NCBI GenBank assembly: GCA_026986235.1
Contig: JALSOY010000071.1
Span: 1-15,424, forward strand
Direction: 5' to 3'
DNA: 15,424 bases
Source of the DNA: Caldifarciminota bacterium
GTDB taxonomy: Bacteria; Hydrothermota; Hydrothermia; B15-G9; WFZT01
Shown here one piece after another: positions 7,595 to 15,352 of the stretch (position 1 is its first letter; each line of letters starts with the position of its first letter). The notes under the pieces are model-generated. The model was not told the DNA's origin, searched no databases, and worked only from the letters and a program-made list of their open reading frames with translations. A program made the translations under genes and the position numbers.

Positions 7595-9398
7595 GCTCAA
7601 TTCTCCTGAGCTTTTTTATGCAGATTACAAATGCAGTTCCTGTCTCAGGATAGGAGTACAATTTTATTTCAGCTCCATTGATATCAACAAGCTTTTTTAC
7701 GATGCTCAGGCCAAGGCCAGTACCACTGGGTTTTGTCGTAAAAAGGGGCTGAAAGATCTTCTCTCTAACAGCCTCGGGAATACCTGGCCCATTATCCTCG
7801 ACTATTATACATACCTGATCCGTGTCAATTTTGATGGACTTTTCATTTCCCGTTCCTTCAAAGGCTGTGTAATCACCGTATTCTCCGTCGTGGAGGACGA
7901 TTTTTATGTATCCCCTCTTTTTTTCGGACAGAATTATTGCATCAAAGGCGTTTGAGACGAGATTCAGGAGAATCTGCTCGAGATGGCCCCTGTCAAACTC
8001 CACGGCAATGTCTCGATTGATGTTTTTTTCTATGAAAAGATTGACACGGTCAGGGTCCTGAATACTCTGGGATATCCGGAGCAGAATGTCATTAAACGAG
8101 CTACCTATGGAGAGGATCGAGGGTTTGTGTTTCTTCATACTCAGGATGTCCTGAAGCGTGTCTGCAAACTTGACGATGCGTTTAAGGTCCTCGCGGGCAA
8201 CCTTGAATATGGTGCTGTAGCTTTCGGAAAGTTCTAAGTTGTGTTGCTTCACAAGTTGCATGCAGGTATCGAGAGCCACAGAGAAGGAGCTTAAAGGTAT
8301 TTTTATCTCGTGTCCAAGACTCGCTGAGAATTCACCTATGGCTGCGAGACGCTCCTGGCTCATCAGTTTCTTCTCCATCTCCTTAACTTCCGTAATATCC
8401 TGGAATACGACAATCGTGTACCTCGGATAGATTTCAGTTCCCTCTTTGATATGGGTTACCGATATTCCAATGGGTTTCTCACCATTATTTCCGGTTTTTA
8501 TCCTTATTTCTTCCCTTTCAACAGGTTCCTGTTTTTCAAAAGCCAGCTCAACGAGGTTACCAAATTCTGGATGGATCTTTTTTAGATGGTCTATATCCAG
8601 AATACTTTTGTCCTCAAGATTGAGAATATTCCTCGCCGCCTGGTTGATATATGCTACAAACCTGTTTTTGTCAAACACGATGAGACCGCTTGACAGGGCG
8701 TTTACGATGTTTTTCAGGTCAATCTTTGCCTGAGTTGCCTCGATTTTCGCTATCTCCGCTTCAAGTTCTGCTTTCTCAAGCTTGCTGTTAAGAAAAGATA
8801 CGATATATCCGATAATGAGGTATGACCATATCTTGAAGTGTATTGCCAGCTGACTTTTTGTAAGAAATTGAGTTTCAAGGTGCTTTAGCTCCTCTGGAGG
8901 GAGGATTTCAGGTAGTGGAGCGAAGTTCCCGGTGAAACCTAAGATGGTCATGATGTAAAGTGCAAAAACTATGAGAAAAGAAAACAGGACGATTCCATAC
9001 CTGCTTAGAAGTCCAAAGGTTTCAACGAGGAAGAGATAGTAGAGGTAAAAGAACTTGCTAAAAACCCCTCCGGTCAGGTAAACGATGAGACTGTAAACCG
9101 TAAAGTCGATGAACAGAAAGAGCATGATAACCTCGTGTCCACTTTCTCCGGCCTTCAACTTTCTTTTGTATGTGTCGTAGAGGTGGAGGGTCAATATAGA
9201 GATGAAAAAGAAGAAAGCTGTCAGAGAGATGACCAGACTCGAGGTTACACTTTCCAGCCCTGTGAGAATTGCGATAATCAGAAAGAGGATTACGAAAAGC
9301 CTTCCTGTGGCGATTATGACAAAGAAGTTTAGTACATCCCGACGGTGGTATCGTTCACCGGAAAATATGCCCAGGAATCCTGACTTCGGGAGCTTCAT
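7566..9398 (-). CDS. pilS: Membrane sensor histidine kinase, PilS-like
   Basis: 610 residues. Six hydrophobic stretches (about 22-48, 53-75, 90-109, 117-130, 136-156, 190-205) match the six-helix sensor of PilS. A short coiled coil (205-230) leads to a PAS domain (about 230-340), then the phospho-acceptor helix with His363 in GHEIKIPLSS, and a HATPase domain with N box NLVSNAFDA, G1 DNGPGIP (535-541) and GTGLGLSIVKKL. The H box is slightly unusual: the normally conserved Asn of HEIRNPL is Ile here. It phosphorylates PilR, encoded next. The start ATG overlaps the pilC stop (ATGA) and lacks a strong Shine-Dalgarno, so translation is probably coupled to pilC. In Pseudomonas, PilS senses pilin levels in the inner membrane; the same role is inferred here. 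Confidence 0.92.
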   Translation of the reverse strand: MKLPKSGFLGIFSGERYHRRDVLNFFVIIATGRLFVILFLIIAILTGLESVTSSLVISLTAFFFFISILTLHLYDTYKRKLKAGESGHEVIMLFLFIDFTVYSLIVYLTGGVFSKFFYLYYLFLVETFGLLSRYGIVLFSFLIVFALYIMTILGFTGNFAPLPEILPPEELKHLETQFLTKSQLAIHFKIWSYLIIGYIVSFLNSKLEKAELEAEIAKIEATQAKIDLKNIVNALSSGLIVFDKNRFVAYINQAARNILNLEDKSILDIDHLKKIHPEFGNLVELAFEKQEPVEREEIRIKTGNNGEKPIGISVTHIKEGTEIYPRYTIVVFQDITEVKEMEKKLMSQERLAAIGEFSASLGHEIKIPLSSFSVALDTCMQLVKQHNLELSESYSTIFKVAREDLKRIVKFADTLQDILSMKKHKPSILSIGSSFNDILLRISQSIQDPDRVNLFIEKNINRDIAVEFDRGHLEQILLNLVSNAFDAIILSEKKRGYIKIVLHDGEYGDYTAFEGTGNEKSIKIDTDQVCIIVEDNGPGIPEAVREKIFQPLFTTKPSGTGLGLSIVKKLVDINGAEIKLYSYPETGTAFVICIKKLRRIEHEERKGTDS

Positions 9399-10594
9399 TT
9401 GATAGCAGATGCGAGGTTAAAGATGGGAAGATACATTGCAAGGAGTATTCCACCGACCACACCACCAATGAATACGAGCATGAGGGGCTCAATAATTGAT
9501 GTGAGGGCTGTCGTGGCTGCGTCAACCTCTTCTTCAAAGAAGTCAGAAACCTTTTCAAGCATTTCGCTCAATCTGCCGGTTTTTTCGCCTATTGAAATGA
9601 GCTGAGTAACTATGGGGGGGAATATCTTACTTTCCCTCAAAGGTTCGGCGATACTTTTCCCTTCACTCACGCTTCTCCTTGCCCTGAGAATGGCATTCTC
9701 TATGACGGTATTTCCGGCCGTTCTCGCCGAGATCTCAAGGGCGTCAAGGATGGAAACCCCGCTGTTAACGAGCGTTCCAAGAGTTCTTGTGAACCTTGCA
9801 ATTGCGTTTTTTCGCAAAAGACCACCGAAAATGGGTATGCGGAGAACGATGTTGTCCCAGATCTTCCTGCCACTTTCGGTCCTTTTCCATCTTCTGAAGA
9901 GAAAAACGAATGCCACAAGTCCTCCCAAAAGGTAGAAGATGTTTTTTCTCAGGAACATACTGAGGTTCATAACAAACCTTGTTGGAGCGGGAAGTTTCAT
10001 CCCCACACTCTCGTACAGTGAGGCAAATGTGGGGATTAAAAAGATCAGGAGAACCATAATGACAGCAATGGCGATGATAAAGATGACAACAGGATAGGCC
10101 ATTGCTGACTTTACCTTGGATCTCAGCTTATAAATTTTTTCGTAGTGAAGAGAAATTTTCATGAGGGTCTCAGAAAGGATACCACCTGTTTCGCCAACTT
10201 CAATCATACTGATTGCAAGTGGGCCGAAGGTATTTTCAAATTTTCTCATCGCAGATGTGAGTGTGCTACCCTGTTCCACATCTGCCCGGATGTCGCGGAG
10301 AATATTTTTAAGCCGCCTGTTGGTCGTTTGTTCAGCGAGGATGTCCAGTGCCTCCACGACGGAAATACCTGCGTTTAACATCGTTGAGAACTGTCTCGTG
10401 ACCACGGAAAGGTCTCTGAACGAGACTCTACCAAGGAGGCCTCCAATGCCACCACCCGTTTCTTTCTCGCGAATATCAAATACGCCTATCCCCTTTTCTC
10501 TAAGTTTTTCAACGGCGGCGTTTACATTTTTTGCTTTGACAGTTCCTTTAACTACTTTTCCGCCCTGTGTTCCCTGCCAGATATAGGTTGGCAT
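9395..10594 (-). CDS. pilC: Type IV pilus assembly platform protein PilC (GspF family)
   Basis: 399 residues, normal for PilC/GspF. It begins with the conserved FxWxG-like MPTYIWQGTQGGKVVKGTV and has two homologous T2SSF domains: the first near 62-185 (LSVVTRQFSTMLNAG, then VGETGGILSETL) and the second near 265-388 (RFTRTLGTLVNSGVSILDAL, then IGEKTGRLSEML). Each is followed by membrane helices (about 165-190, 215-235 and 365-395). This inner-membrane protein couples the PilB/PilT motors to pilin polymerisation and removal. It starts directly at the pilT stop (TAAATG, no gap), with AGGAGA inside the pilT end. Nothing is broken or missing. Confidence 0.96.
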   Translation of the reverse strand: MPTYIWQGTQGGKVVKGTVKAKNVNAAVEKLREKGIGVFDIREKETGGGIGGLLGRVSFRDLSVVTRQFSTMLNAGISVVEALDILAEQTTNRRLKNILRDIRADVEQGSTLTSAMRKFENTFGPLAISMIEVGETGGILSETLMKISLHYEKIYKLRSKVKSAMAYPVVIFIIAIAVIMVLLIFLIPTFASLYESVGMKLPAPTRFVMNLSMFLRKNIFYLLGGLVAFVFLFRRWKRTESGRKIWDNIVLRIPIFGGLLRKNAIARFTRTLGTLVNSGVSILDALEISARTAGNTVIENAILRARRSVSEGKSIAEPLRESKIFPPIVTQLISIGEKTGRLSEMLEKVSDFFEEEVDAATTALTSIIEPLMLVFIGGVVGGILLAMYLPIFNLASAIK

Positions 10595-11677
10595 TTATCT
10601 CCTCAGAAGTGTCATCTGTTTGTACATCCTTTCAAGTTCCTCTTTATTTGGGGAACTTAGTATTGCGACATCGTATGAAATAACGCGCTTTTTCAGAAGT
10701 TCGAGGAGCGACATGTTTAATGTCATCATACCAAGTTTCCTGTTGGTCTGAATTACGCCGTAAATTTCGTGGATCCTCGACTCACGGATCATAGTCTTTA
10801 TCGCAGGGGTGACCACCATGATTTCTGTTGCGAGGGCCATGCCTTTTCCGTCCATGCGCGGGAGAAGTTTCTGGGAAACCACGCCTCTCAAAACCTGGGA
10901 GATCTGGATCCTCACCTGGTCCTGCTGGTGTGGTGGGAAAACATCTATGATACGATTAACAGTTTCTGCCACTGAACTTGTGTGTAATGTTGCAAGGACG
11001 AGGTGCCCTGTCTCAGCAGCTGTTAAAGCCGCTTCAATGGTTTCAAGATCCCTCATCTCACCGATCATGATAACATCGGGGTCCTGTCTCAGGGCGTACT
11101 TCAGTGCACTGGCGAAAGAGTGTGTGTCCTGCCCCACCTCCCTCTGGACAATTATAGCCTTCTTGTTCTTATGCAGGTACTCAATGGGATCTTCAATCGT
11201 GATAATATGGACATACCTCTCTGAGTTTATCTTATCAATCATGGCCGCCAGGGTGGTGGATTTACCACTTCCCGTGGGACCTGTAACGAGAACGAGACCT
11301 GTCTGGTGATTGGTAAAGTCAATAATTGCCTTTGGCAGTCCGAGTCTTTCAGCAGAGGGTATTTCCATTGGCACTCGCCTGACAGCCAGTGCCACAGATC
11401 CACGCTGAAAAAAGGCATTTGCCCTGAATCTACTGAGACCAGGAATTGAGATTGCGAAGTCCAGTTCCTTGTTCTCTTCGAACTTTTTCTTCTGCACCTC
11501 TGTGAGGATGTTGTAAACCATGAGTCTTGTGTCGTTACCCGATAGGACTGGATATTCTCTCATGGGGGTGAGTTTCTGGTTAATCCTTAAGGCTGGAGGA
11601 GCACCGGCACTGATGTGCAGGTCTGAAGCCTGAAGTTTAACCATTTTTTCAAGCAATTCCTTGATGGTAACTGCCAT
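10595..11677 (-). CDS. pilT: Type IV pilus retraction ATPase PilT
   Basis: 360 residues, the standard length. It carries the N-terminal ASDLHISAGAPP motif (17-28), Walker A GPTGSGKS (133-140), Asp box TIEDPIEY (160-167), Walker B region DVIMIGEMRD (201-210), His box GHLVLATLHT (224-233) and the retraction-linked AIRNLIRE-like segment (AIKTMIRE, 292-299). It lacks the zinc tetracysteine seen in PilB. PilT powers pilus disassembly and hence twitching, DNA uptake and adhesion responses. It starts one base after the pilB stop with GGAGG six bases ahead. A PilU-type paralogue is possible from sequence alone, but the position between pilB and pilC is typical for pilT. Confidence 0.96.
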   Translation of the reverse strand: MAVTIKELLEKMVKLQASDLHISAGAPPALRINQKLTPMREYPVLSGNDTRLMVYNILTEVQKKKFEENKELDFAISIPGLSRFRANAFFQRGSVALAVRRVPMEIPSAERLGLPKAIIDFTNHQTGLVLVTGPTGSGKSTTLAAMIDKINSERYVHIITIEDPIEYLHKNKKAIIVQREVGQDTHSFASALKYALRQDPDVIMIGEMRDLETIEAALTAAETGHLVLATLHTSSVAETVNRIIDVFPPHQQDQVRIQISQVLRGVVSQKLLPRMDGKGMALATEIMVVTPAIKTMIRESRIHEIYGVIQTNRKLGMMTLNMSLLELLKKRVISYDVAILSSPNKEELERMYKQMTLLRR

Positions 11678-11678
11678 G

Positions 11679-13367
11679 TTATTCCTCCGCTGTTACTCTT
11701 ATGACTTCGTCAATTGTGGTAAGGCCTCTCTTCATCTTCAGAATAGCGGCCTCTCTGAGGGTTATCATCCCCTGTTCAATGGCCTTTTCCTTGATTTCGC
11801 TCAAAGGTTCCTTGTTTAAAATCATCTCCCTGATCTCCGGCGTGATCGTCAGGACTTCGTATATTCCCACTCTTCCTCTGTAACCTGTACCGTTACATTC
11901 GCCACAACCTTTGCCCCTGTAAAAGGTCCAGTCCTTTACCTTCTCGGGATCGAGTCCTATTTCTCTCAATGCCTCTGGATGCACCTCAGTTGGAACCTTA
12001 CAGGATGAACATATTTTTCTAAGCAATCTCTGAGCGACCACAAGGTTGAGGGAAGAGGCCACCAAATAAGGCTCTATGCCCATGTCTATTAGACGGGTGA
12101 TGGCACTCGGTGCGTCGTTGGTGTGCAGGGTGGAGAGAACGAGGTGGCCTGTAAGAGCCGCTTTTATAGCAATAGACGCAGTTTCGTGGTCACGGATCTC
12201 TCCCACCATTATGATGTCCGGATCCTGCCTCAGGAATGCCCTGAGTGCAGTTGCAAATGTCAGGCCTATGTCTTCCCTGATGTTGACCTGGTTGATCCCC
12301 GGAAAGTCGTACTCCACGGGATCTTCTGCCGTCATTATGTTTACCTCAGGCCTGTTCAGTATCGAAAGGGCAGAATAAAGGGTGGTTGTCTTACCACTTC
12401 CCGTTGGACCTGTAACGAGTACCATACCGTAGGGCCTTCTAATGGCCTTCATAAACTCTTCCAGTGGTCTGGGTTCAAATCCGAGCTTTGAGAGATCCAG
12501 TGTAAGTGCGGACTTATCAAGTACCCTCATGACCACCTTTTCTCCAAACAGAGTGGGAAGAGTTGAGACCCTGAGGTCGATGGTTCTTCCGTTGGGAAGT
12601 CTCATCTTAATGTGTCCGTCCTGAGGTAATCTCTTTTCGGCTATGTCCAGATGTGACATGATCTTGATACGGGATACTATGGCATCTTTAACCTTCACCG
12701 GTAAAGTGGAGATTTCCTGAAGGACCCCGTCAATACGATACCTGATCCTCAACTTCTTTTCGTAAGGTTCAATGTGGATATCCGATGCGTGTTTTTTTAC
12801 AGCGTTGATAATGATTCCGTTTACAAACTTTACAAGGGGGGCCTCCTCTATGAGGTCACCAATGGTCTTCTCCTTCTCTTTCTCCTCTGTCCCAACAACC
12901 TGGATAAGTTCGTTTTCAAGGGAGGATGCCATCATTTCCAGTTCCCCACCGTAGTATCTTTCAATCAGGGCATCTATTACAGCCGTCTTCGTTATGTAAG
13001 CCTCAGGATTGAGGCCTGTGAGGAACTTGATGTCTTCCAGATGAGAAAGATTCCTCGGATCGTCGATCAATACGCGAAGGATCTTCCCCATCTTGGCAAA
13101 AGGCACAATGCGGTACTTTTTTACGAAGTCAGATGGCAGGATTTCAACCGTTTTTTGATCTATCCGTGGGACCTTGCTGTCAAATTTCTGAATTTTCAGG
13201 TACTTCGAAATGATGTCTATAAGTTCCTCTTCTGATACAACCCCAAGGTCAAGGATGGCTTTTTTGAGGCTACCCACCTTTTTGGCATGTTCAAGTATTT
13301 TCCTGGTATCGGTAGCCGAAATTTTACCACTTCTGACCAATAAGTTTAAAAGAATTCCCTCATTCAC
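11679..13367 (-). CDS. pilB: Type IV pilus extension ATPase PilB (GspE family)
   Basis: 562 residues from the GTG at 13365-13367. This start is chosen because GGAGGT stands six bases ahead and the promoter lies immediately upstream; the frame is open to 13418, but that would include the promoter. An N-terminal MshEN-like region (about 1-140) is followed by the ATPase core: Walker A GPTGSGKT (320-327), Asp box TAEDPVEYD, Walker B region DIIMVGEIRD (384-393), His box GHLVLSTLHTND, and the zinc-binding cysteines 453, 456, 488 and 491 (CSSC, CGEC) typical of PilB/GspE. It polymerises pilins using ATP at the inner membrane base. The first gene of pilB-pilT-pilC-pilS-pilR. GspE of a type II secretion system is a formal alternative, but the pilT neighbour argues for pili. 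Confidence 0.95.
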   Translation of the reverse strand: MNEGILLNLLVRSGKISATDTRKILEHAKKVGSLKKAILDLGVVSEEELIDIISKYLKIQKFDSKVPRIDQKTVEILPSDFVKKYRIVPFAKMGKILRVLIDDPRNLSHLEDIKFLTGLNPEAYITKTAVIDALIERYYGGELEMMASSLENELIQVVGTEEKEKEKTIGDLIEEAPLVKFVNGIIINAVKKHASDIHIEPYEKKLRIRYRIDGVLQEISTLPVKVKDAIVSRIKIMSHLDIAEKRLPQDGHIKMRLPNGRTIDLRVSTLPTLFGEKVVMRVLDKSALTLDLSKLGFEPRPLEEFMKAIRRPYGMVLVTGPTGSGKTTTLYSALSILNRPEVNIMTAEDPVEYDFPGINQVNIREDIGLTFATALRAFLRQDPDIIMVGEIRDHETASIAIKAALTGHLVLSTLHTNDAPSAITRLIDMGIEPYLVASSLNLVVAQRLLRKICSSCKVPTEVHPEALREIGLDPEKVKDWTFYRGKGCGECNGTGYRGRVGIYEVLTITPEIREMILNKEPLSEIKEKAIEQGMITLREAAILKMKRGLTTIDEVIRVTAEE

Positions 13368-13373
13368 TTCTCT

Positions 13374-13415
13374 ACCTCCAGTTACTATTTTAAGTTTGAA
13401 TCCCTTTAAAGGCAA
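13374..13415 (-). promoter_or_regulatory. Promoter and ribosome site of the pil operon
   Basis: On the minus strand TTGCCT (13410-13415) and TAAAAT (13387-13392) are spaced by exactly 17 bases. The expected transcription start is near 13380, directly before GGAGGT (13374-13379), and GTG follows at 13367. This gives a leader of about 13 bases containing just the ribosome site. It looks like a housekeeping sigma-70-type promoter, not sigma-54. Confidence 0.6.
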
Positions 13416-13450
13416 CATTGAGGGGTTTTATGAGGAAGGTCCCCTGTACC

Positions 13451-13501
13451 TTGACATTGAGTGTAAAGGATGGTTACACTTTAAAAAATTCCCAGGGAGG
13501 T
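13451..13501 (+). promoter_or_regulatory. Promoter and ribosome site of the TPR lipoprotein gene
   Basis: TTGACA at 13451-13456 and TACACT at 13475-13480 are spaced by 18 bases. Expected start of transcription is near 13487. GGGAGGT at 13495-13501 is the Shine-Dalgarno, about ten bases before the ATG at 13512. It is arranged back to back with the pil promoter, their -35 boxes about 35 bases apart, so one regulator bound between them could affect both. Confidence 0.55.
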
Positions 13502-13511
13502 AGAGTAAAAA

Positions 13512-14792
13512 ATGAGAAGATTTTTCGCAGCTATAGCTATACTTGGAACACTGTACCTGACATCCTGTGCACCAACAACCACCCAGCAAGGACCCGTGAC
13601 CACGGCAAAGAGACATAAGAGAACTTACTCGCCGGACTCGGCCAGGATCTGGTTCTCCGTTGGAAAAGACTATTTAAACAAGAACAAGTTTGACGATGCC
13701 ATAAGGAACTTCAAGGTAGCGATTGAATACGACTCCACTTTCATACCGGCGTATCTCAACCTTGCGTGGGCGTACCTGCAGAAGGCTCAGACGATTACGA
13801 TGGATACCACCTGGAAGGTGTATTACGATTCTGCCGCCACCATTTATAAAAAGATCGCCCGGATCAATCCCAACGATTCGAGAGGTTGGCAGGGTCTGGG
13901 CTTCATGTATGGAATTTACAAAAATCAGATCGATTCAGGTATAATTTTTTACAAAAAGGCCCTTGAGGTTGACCCGAACAACAACGATGCAAGGTACGGT
14001 CTTGCCAAACTCCTTGACAAAGCAGGGAAAAAGGAGGAAGCGGAGAGGCTTTATAAAGAGGCACTTGCCAAAGATCCCGACAATCCCGGCCTGAATAAAT
14101 CCTACGGTAAATTTCTTGCAGAACAGGGCAGATACGACGAAGCAGTTCCGTACCTTGAAAAGGTCATAAGCAAAACACCTGACGATGTTGACCTCATTAC
14201 TGCACTTGCAAAGGGATACGAGAAACTTGCCAAGTCTGAGCGGGACTCTCTTAAGAGGGCCGAATATGTGGACAAAGCCCTCAAGTATTACGACAGGTTA
14301 ATAGAAAAGAAATCTGACGATTACACCCTTTACATGAAGAAGGGTGATCTTCTACTCTTAAAGGGAGATGTGGACGGAGCCCTGAGCATGTACGATAAGG
14401 CAATAGAGATTGCTCCAAACAGTCCGTATCCGTATTTGAAGAAGGTATCCGTGGTCCTTGATAAGAAGCACGATCAGCTCGAGGCGAGAAAGATACTGCT
14501 CAAGGCGATTTCACTTGAAATTCCAGAGCCGGAGCTCAAGGCGGCTGCCTACGCTCTTCTTGCAGATACATACATTTATACGGGGAGGAAATACTACAAA
14601 AAGGCCAAGAAAGAAAAGATAAGAGAGTATTACAAGGATGCCATGGACAACTATGATCAGGCGATAAAGTACCTCAAGAAGGTGCTGGAAATAGAGGGAG
14701 CATCGAGGTGGAAGGATTATGCCCGGAAGCAGCTCCTCAGGGTTGAGAAGCTGCGCAAGCGGGCGTACAGGAAGTATGTAGGCATTGAGTGA
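13512..14792 (+). CDS. TPR-repeat lipoprotein
   Basis: 426 residues. The N-terminus MRRFFAAIAILGTLYLTSC is a lipoprotein signal (lipobox LTSC, lipidated Cys19; next residue Ala, so outer membrane or periplasm). After a Thr/Gln-rich linker (20-40), the rest is almost all tetratricopeptide repeats: about 44-77, 78-120, 125-157, 158-190, 193-225, 228-265, 273-304 and 343-395, with typical pairs such as AYLNLAWAYL and AIRNFKVAIEYD. A basic, lysine-rich tail follows. TPR scaffolds bind other proteins. Standing divergent from the pil operon, it could serve as a PilF/Tgl-like pilotin or secretin-assembly factor, but it is longer than those (about 250 residues) and no specific motif confirms this. 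Its stop overlaps the HNH start (TGATG). Confidence 0.88.
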   Translation: MRRFFAAIAILGTLYLTSCAPTTTQQGPVTTAKRHKRTYSPDSARIWFSVGKDYLNKNKFDDAIRNFKVAIEYDSTFIPAYLNLAWAYLQKAQTITMDTTWKVYYDSAATIYKKIARINPNDSRGWQGLGFMYGIYKNQIDSGIIFYKKALEVDPNNNDARYGLAKLLDKAGKKEEAERLYKEALAKDPDNPGLNKSYGKFLAEQGRYDEAVPYLEKVISKTPDDVDLITALAKGYEKLAKSERDSLKRAEYVDKALKYYDRLIEKKSDDYTLYMKKGDLLLLKGDVDGALSMYDKAIEIAPNSPYPYLKKVSVVLDKKHDQLEARKILLKAISLEIPEPELKAAAYALLADTYIYTGRKYYKKAKKEKIREYYKDAMDNYDQAIKYLKKVLEIEGASRWKDYARKQLLRVEKLRKRAYRKYVGIE

Positions 14793-15301
14793 TGTCGTTA
14801 AAAGGAAGGGTACTGGTTCTAAATGGCAATTACGAACCATTAAATGTCAGCACGGTTAAGAGGGCGGTAACCCTCGTATATCTGGGGAAGGCTGAGATAG
14901 TTCACAGGTATGATGGCGGGGTATTGCGAGCCGAAAGGCTCGCAATACCCCGCCCAAGTGTTATTAAACTCAAGTACTTCATCAAAATACACCGCAGGGA
15001 AATCCCACTAACCAAGAAAAATATCCTCAAAAGGGACAACTATACCTGCCAGTACTGTGGAACAAGAGAAGGCCCCATGACGGTTGACCATGTGATACCC
15101 AAAAAGTACGGAGGTAAAGATACCTGGGAAAACCTGGTTTGCGCCTGCTTTAAATGTAACAACAAAAAGGGAGACAGAACACCGGAACAGGCAGGTATGA
15201 AGTTACTCCGTAAACCCAGAAAGCCCCATTACTTCCTGTTTATTTTGAACGGCGAGAGAATACCTGACGAGAGCTGGAAGCCCTACCTCTTCATGGTCTG
15301 A
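14792..15301 (+). CDS. HNH endonuclease-family protein
   Basis: 169 residues from the ATG at 14792; an adjoining GTG at 14789 would add one. The N-terminal part (VLVLNGNYEPLNV, 7-19) and the core match a widespread HNH family: RDNYTCQYCG (81-90), TVDHVIPKKYGG (97-108), WENLVCACFKCNNKKGDRTPEQAGM (112-136). Cys86, Cys89, Cys119 and Cys122 should bind zinc, and Asp99-His100 with Asn114 and Asn123 form the beta-beta-alpha metal nuclease site. Members of this exact group are often stand-alone chromosomal genes of unproven role, possibly in DNA processing or repair; restriction is not indicated, since no methylase or partner is near. Translation is coupled to the TPR gene through TGATG, with only a weak AGGAAG far upstream. 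Residues 42-55 are encoded by a perfect palindrome (separate entry). Confidence 0.88.
   Translation: MSLKGRVLVLNGNYEPLNVSTVKRAVTLVYLGKAEIVHRYDGGVLRAERLAIPRPSVIKLKYFIKIHRREIPLTKKNILKRDNYTCQYCGTREGPMTVDHVIPKKYGGKDTWENLVCACFKCNNKKGDRTPEQAGMKLLRKPRKPHYFLFILNGERIPDESWKPYLFMV
14915..14954. repeat. Perfect 18+18 inverted repeat with GAAA loop inside the HNH gene
   Basis: Left arm GGCGGGGTATTGCGAGCC (14915-14932), loop GAAA (14933-14936), right arm GGCTCGCAATACCCCGCC (14937-14954): every base pairs. The RNA would be a very stable hairpin closed by a GNRA tetraloop. It starts on a codon boundary and encodes residues 42-55 of the HNH protein, including codons CGA, CGC, CCC and GGG that are uncommon in neighbouring genes. 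There is no T-run after it, so it is not a standard terminator. The core ATTGCGAG..CGAAAG..CTCGCAAT resembles palindromic repeats I remember as scattered in many bacterial genomes; whether copies exist elsewhere in this one cannot be seen. Confidence 0.9.
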
Positions 15302-15321
15302 TTTGACTATTGAGCAAAATC

Positions 15322-15351
15322 TTGACTTGCATTAGTATATAGTCATATACT
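15322..15351 (+). promoter_or_regulatory. Promoter for a gene beyond the right edge
   Basis: TTGACT (15322-15327) and TATACT (15346-15351) are spaced by 18 bases, each five of six to consensus. Transcription would start near 15358 and read out of the window. It begins 21 bases after the HNH stop, so the next gene has its own promoter. Confidence 0.55.
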
Positions 15352-15352
15352 A
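15333..15352. promoter_or_regulatory. Operator-like dyad over the -10 box
   Basis: TAGTATAT, a four-base AGTC centre, then ATATACTA: a perfect 8+8 inverted repeat. Its right half contains the TATACT -10 of the promoter above, the classical place for a dimeric repressor to block RNA polymerase. The regulator family cannot be named from this alone; small GntR- or PadR-type repressors bind AT-rich dyads of this general kind. Confidence 0.5.

Noticed and set aside
9675..9689. Short palindrome GAGAATG-G-CATTCTC within pilC
   Set aside because: Seven-base arms in coding sequence with no promoter context; expected by chance.
13368..13418. Upstream extension of pilB by 17 residues
   Set aside because: It overlaps the -35 and -10 boxes; the GTG at 13367 has a perfect GGAGGT at proper distance.
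13381..13511. Sigma-54 promoter (TGGCAC-N5-TTGCW type) as a target of PilR
   Set aside because: None seen by eye in this divergent region; the TGGCAC-like strings elsewhere in the window lack the matching TTGC half. Its target, probably pilA, is likely outside.
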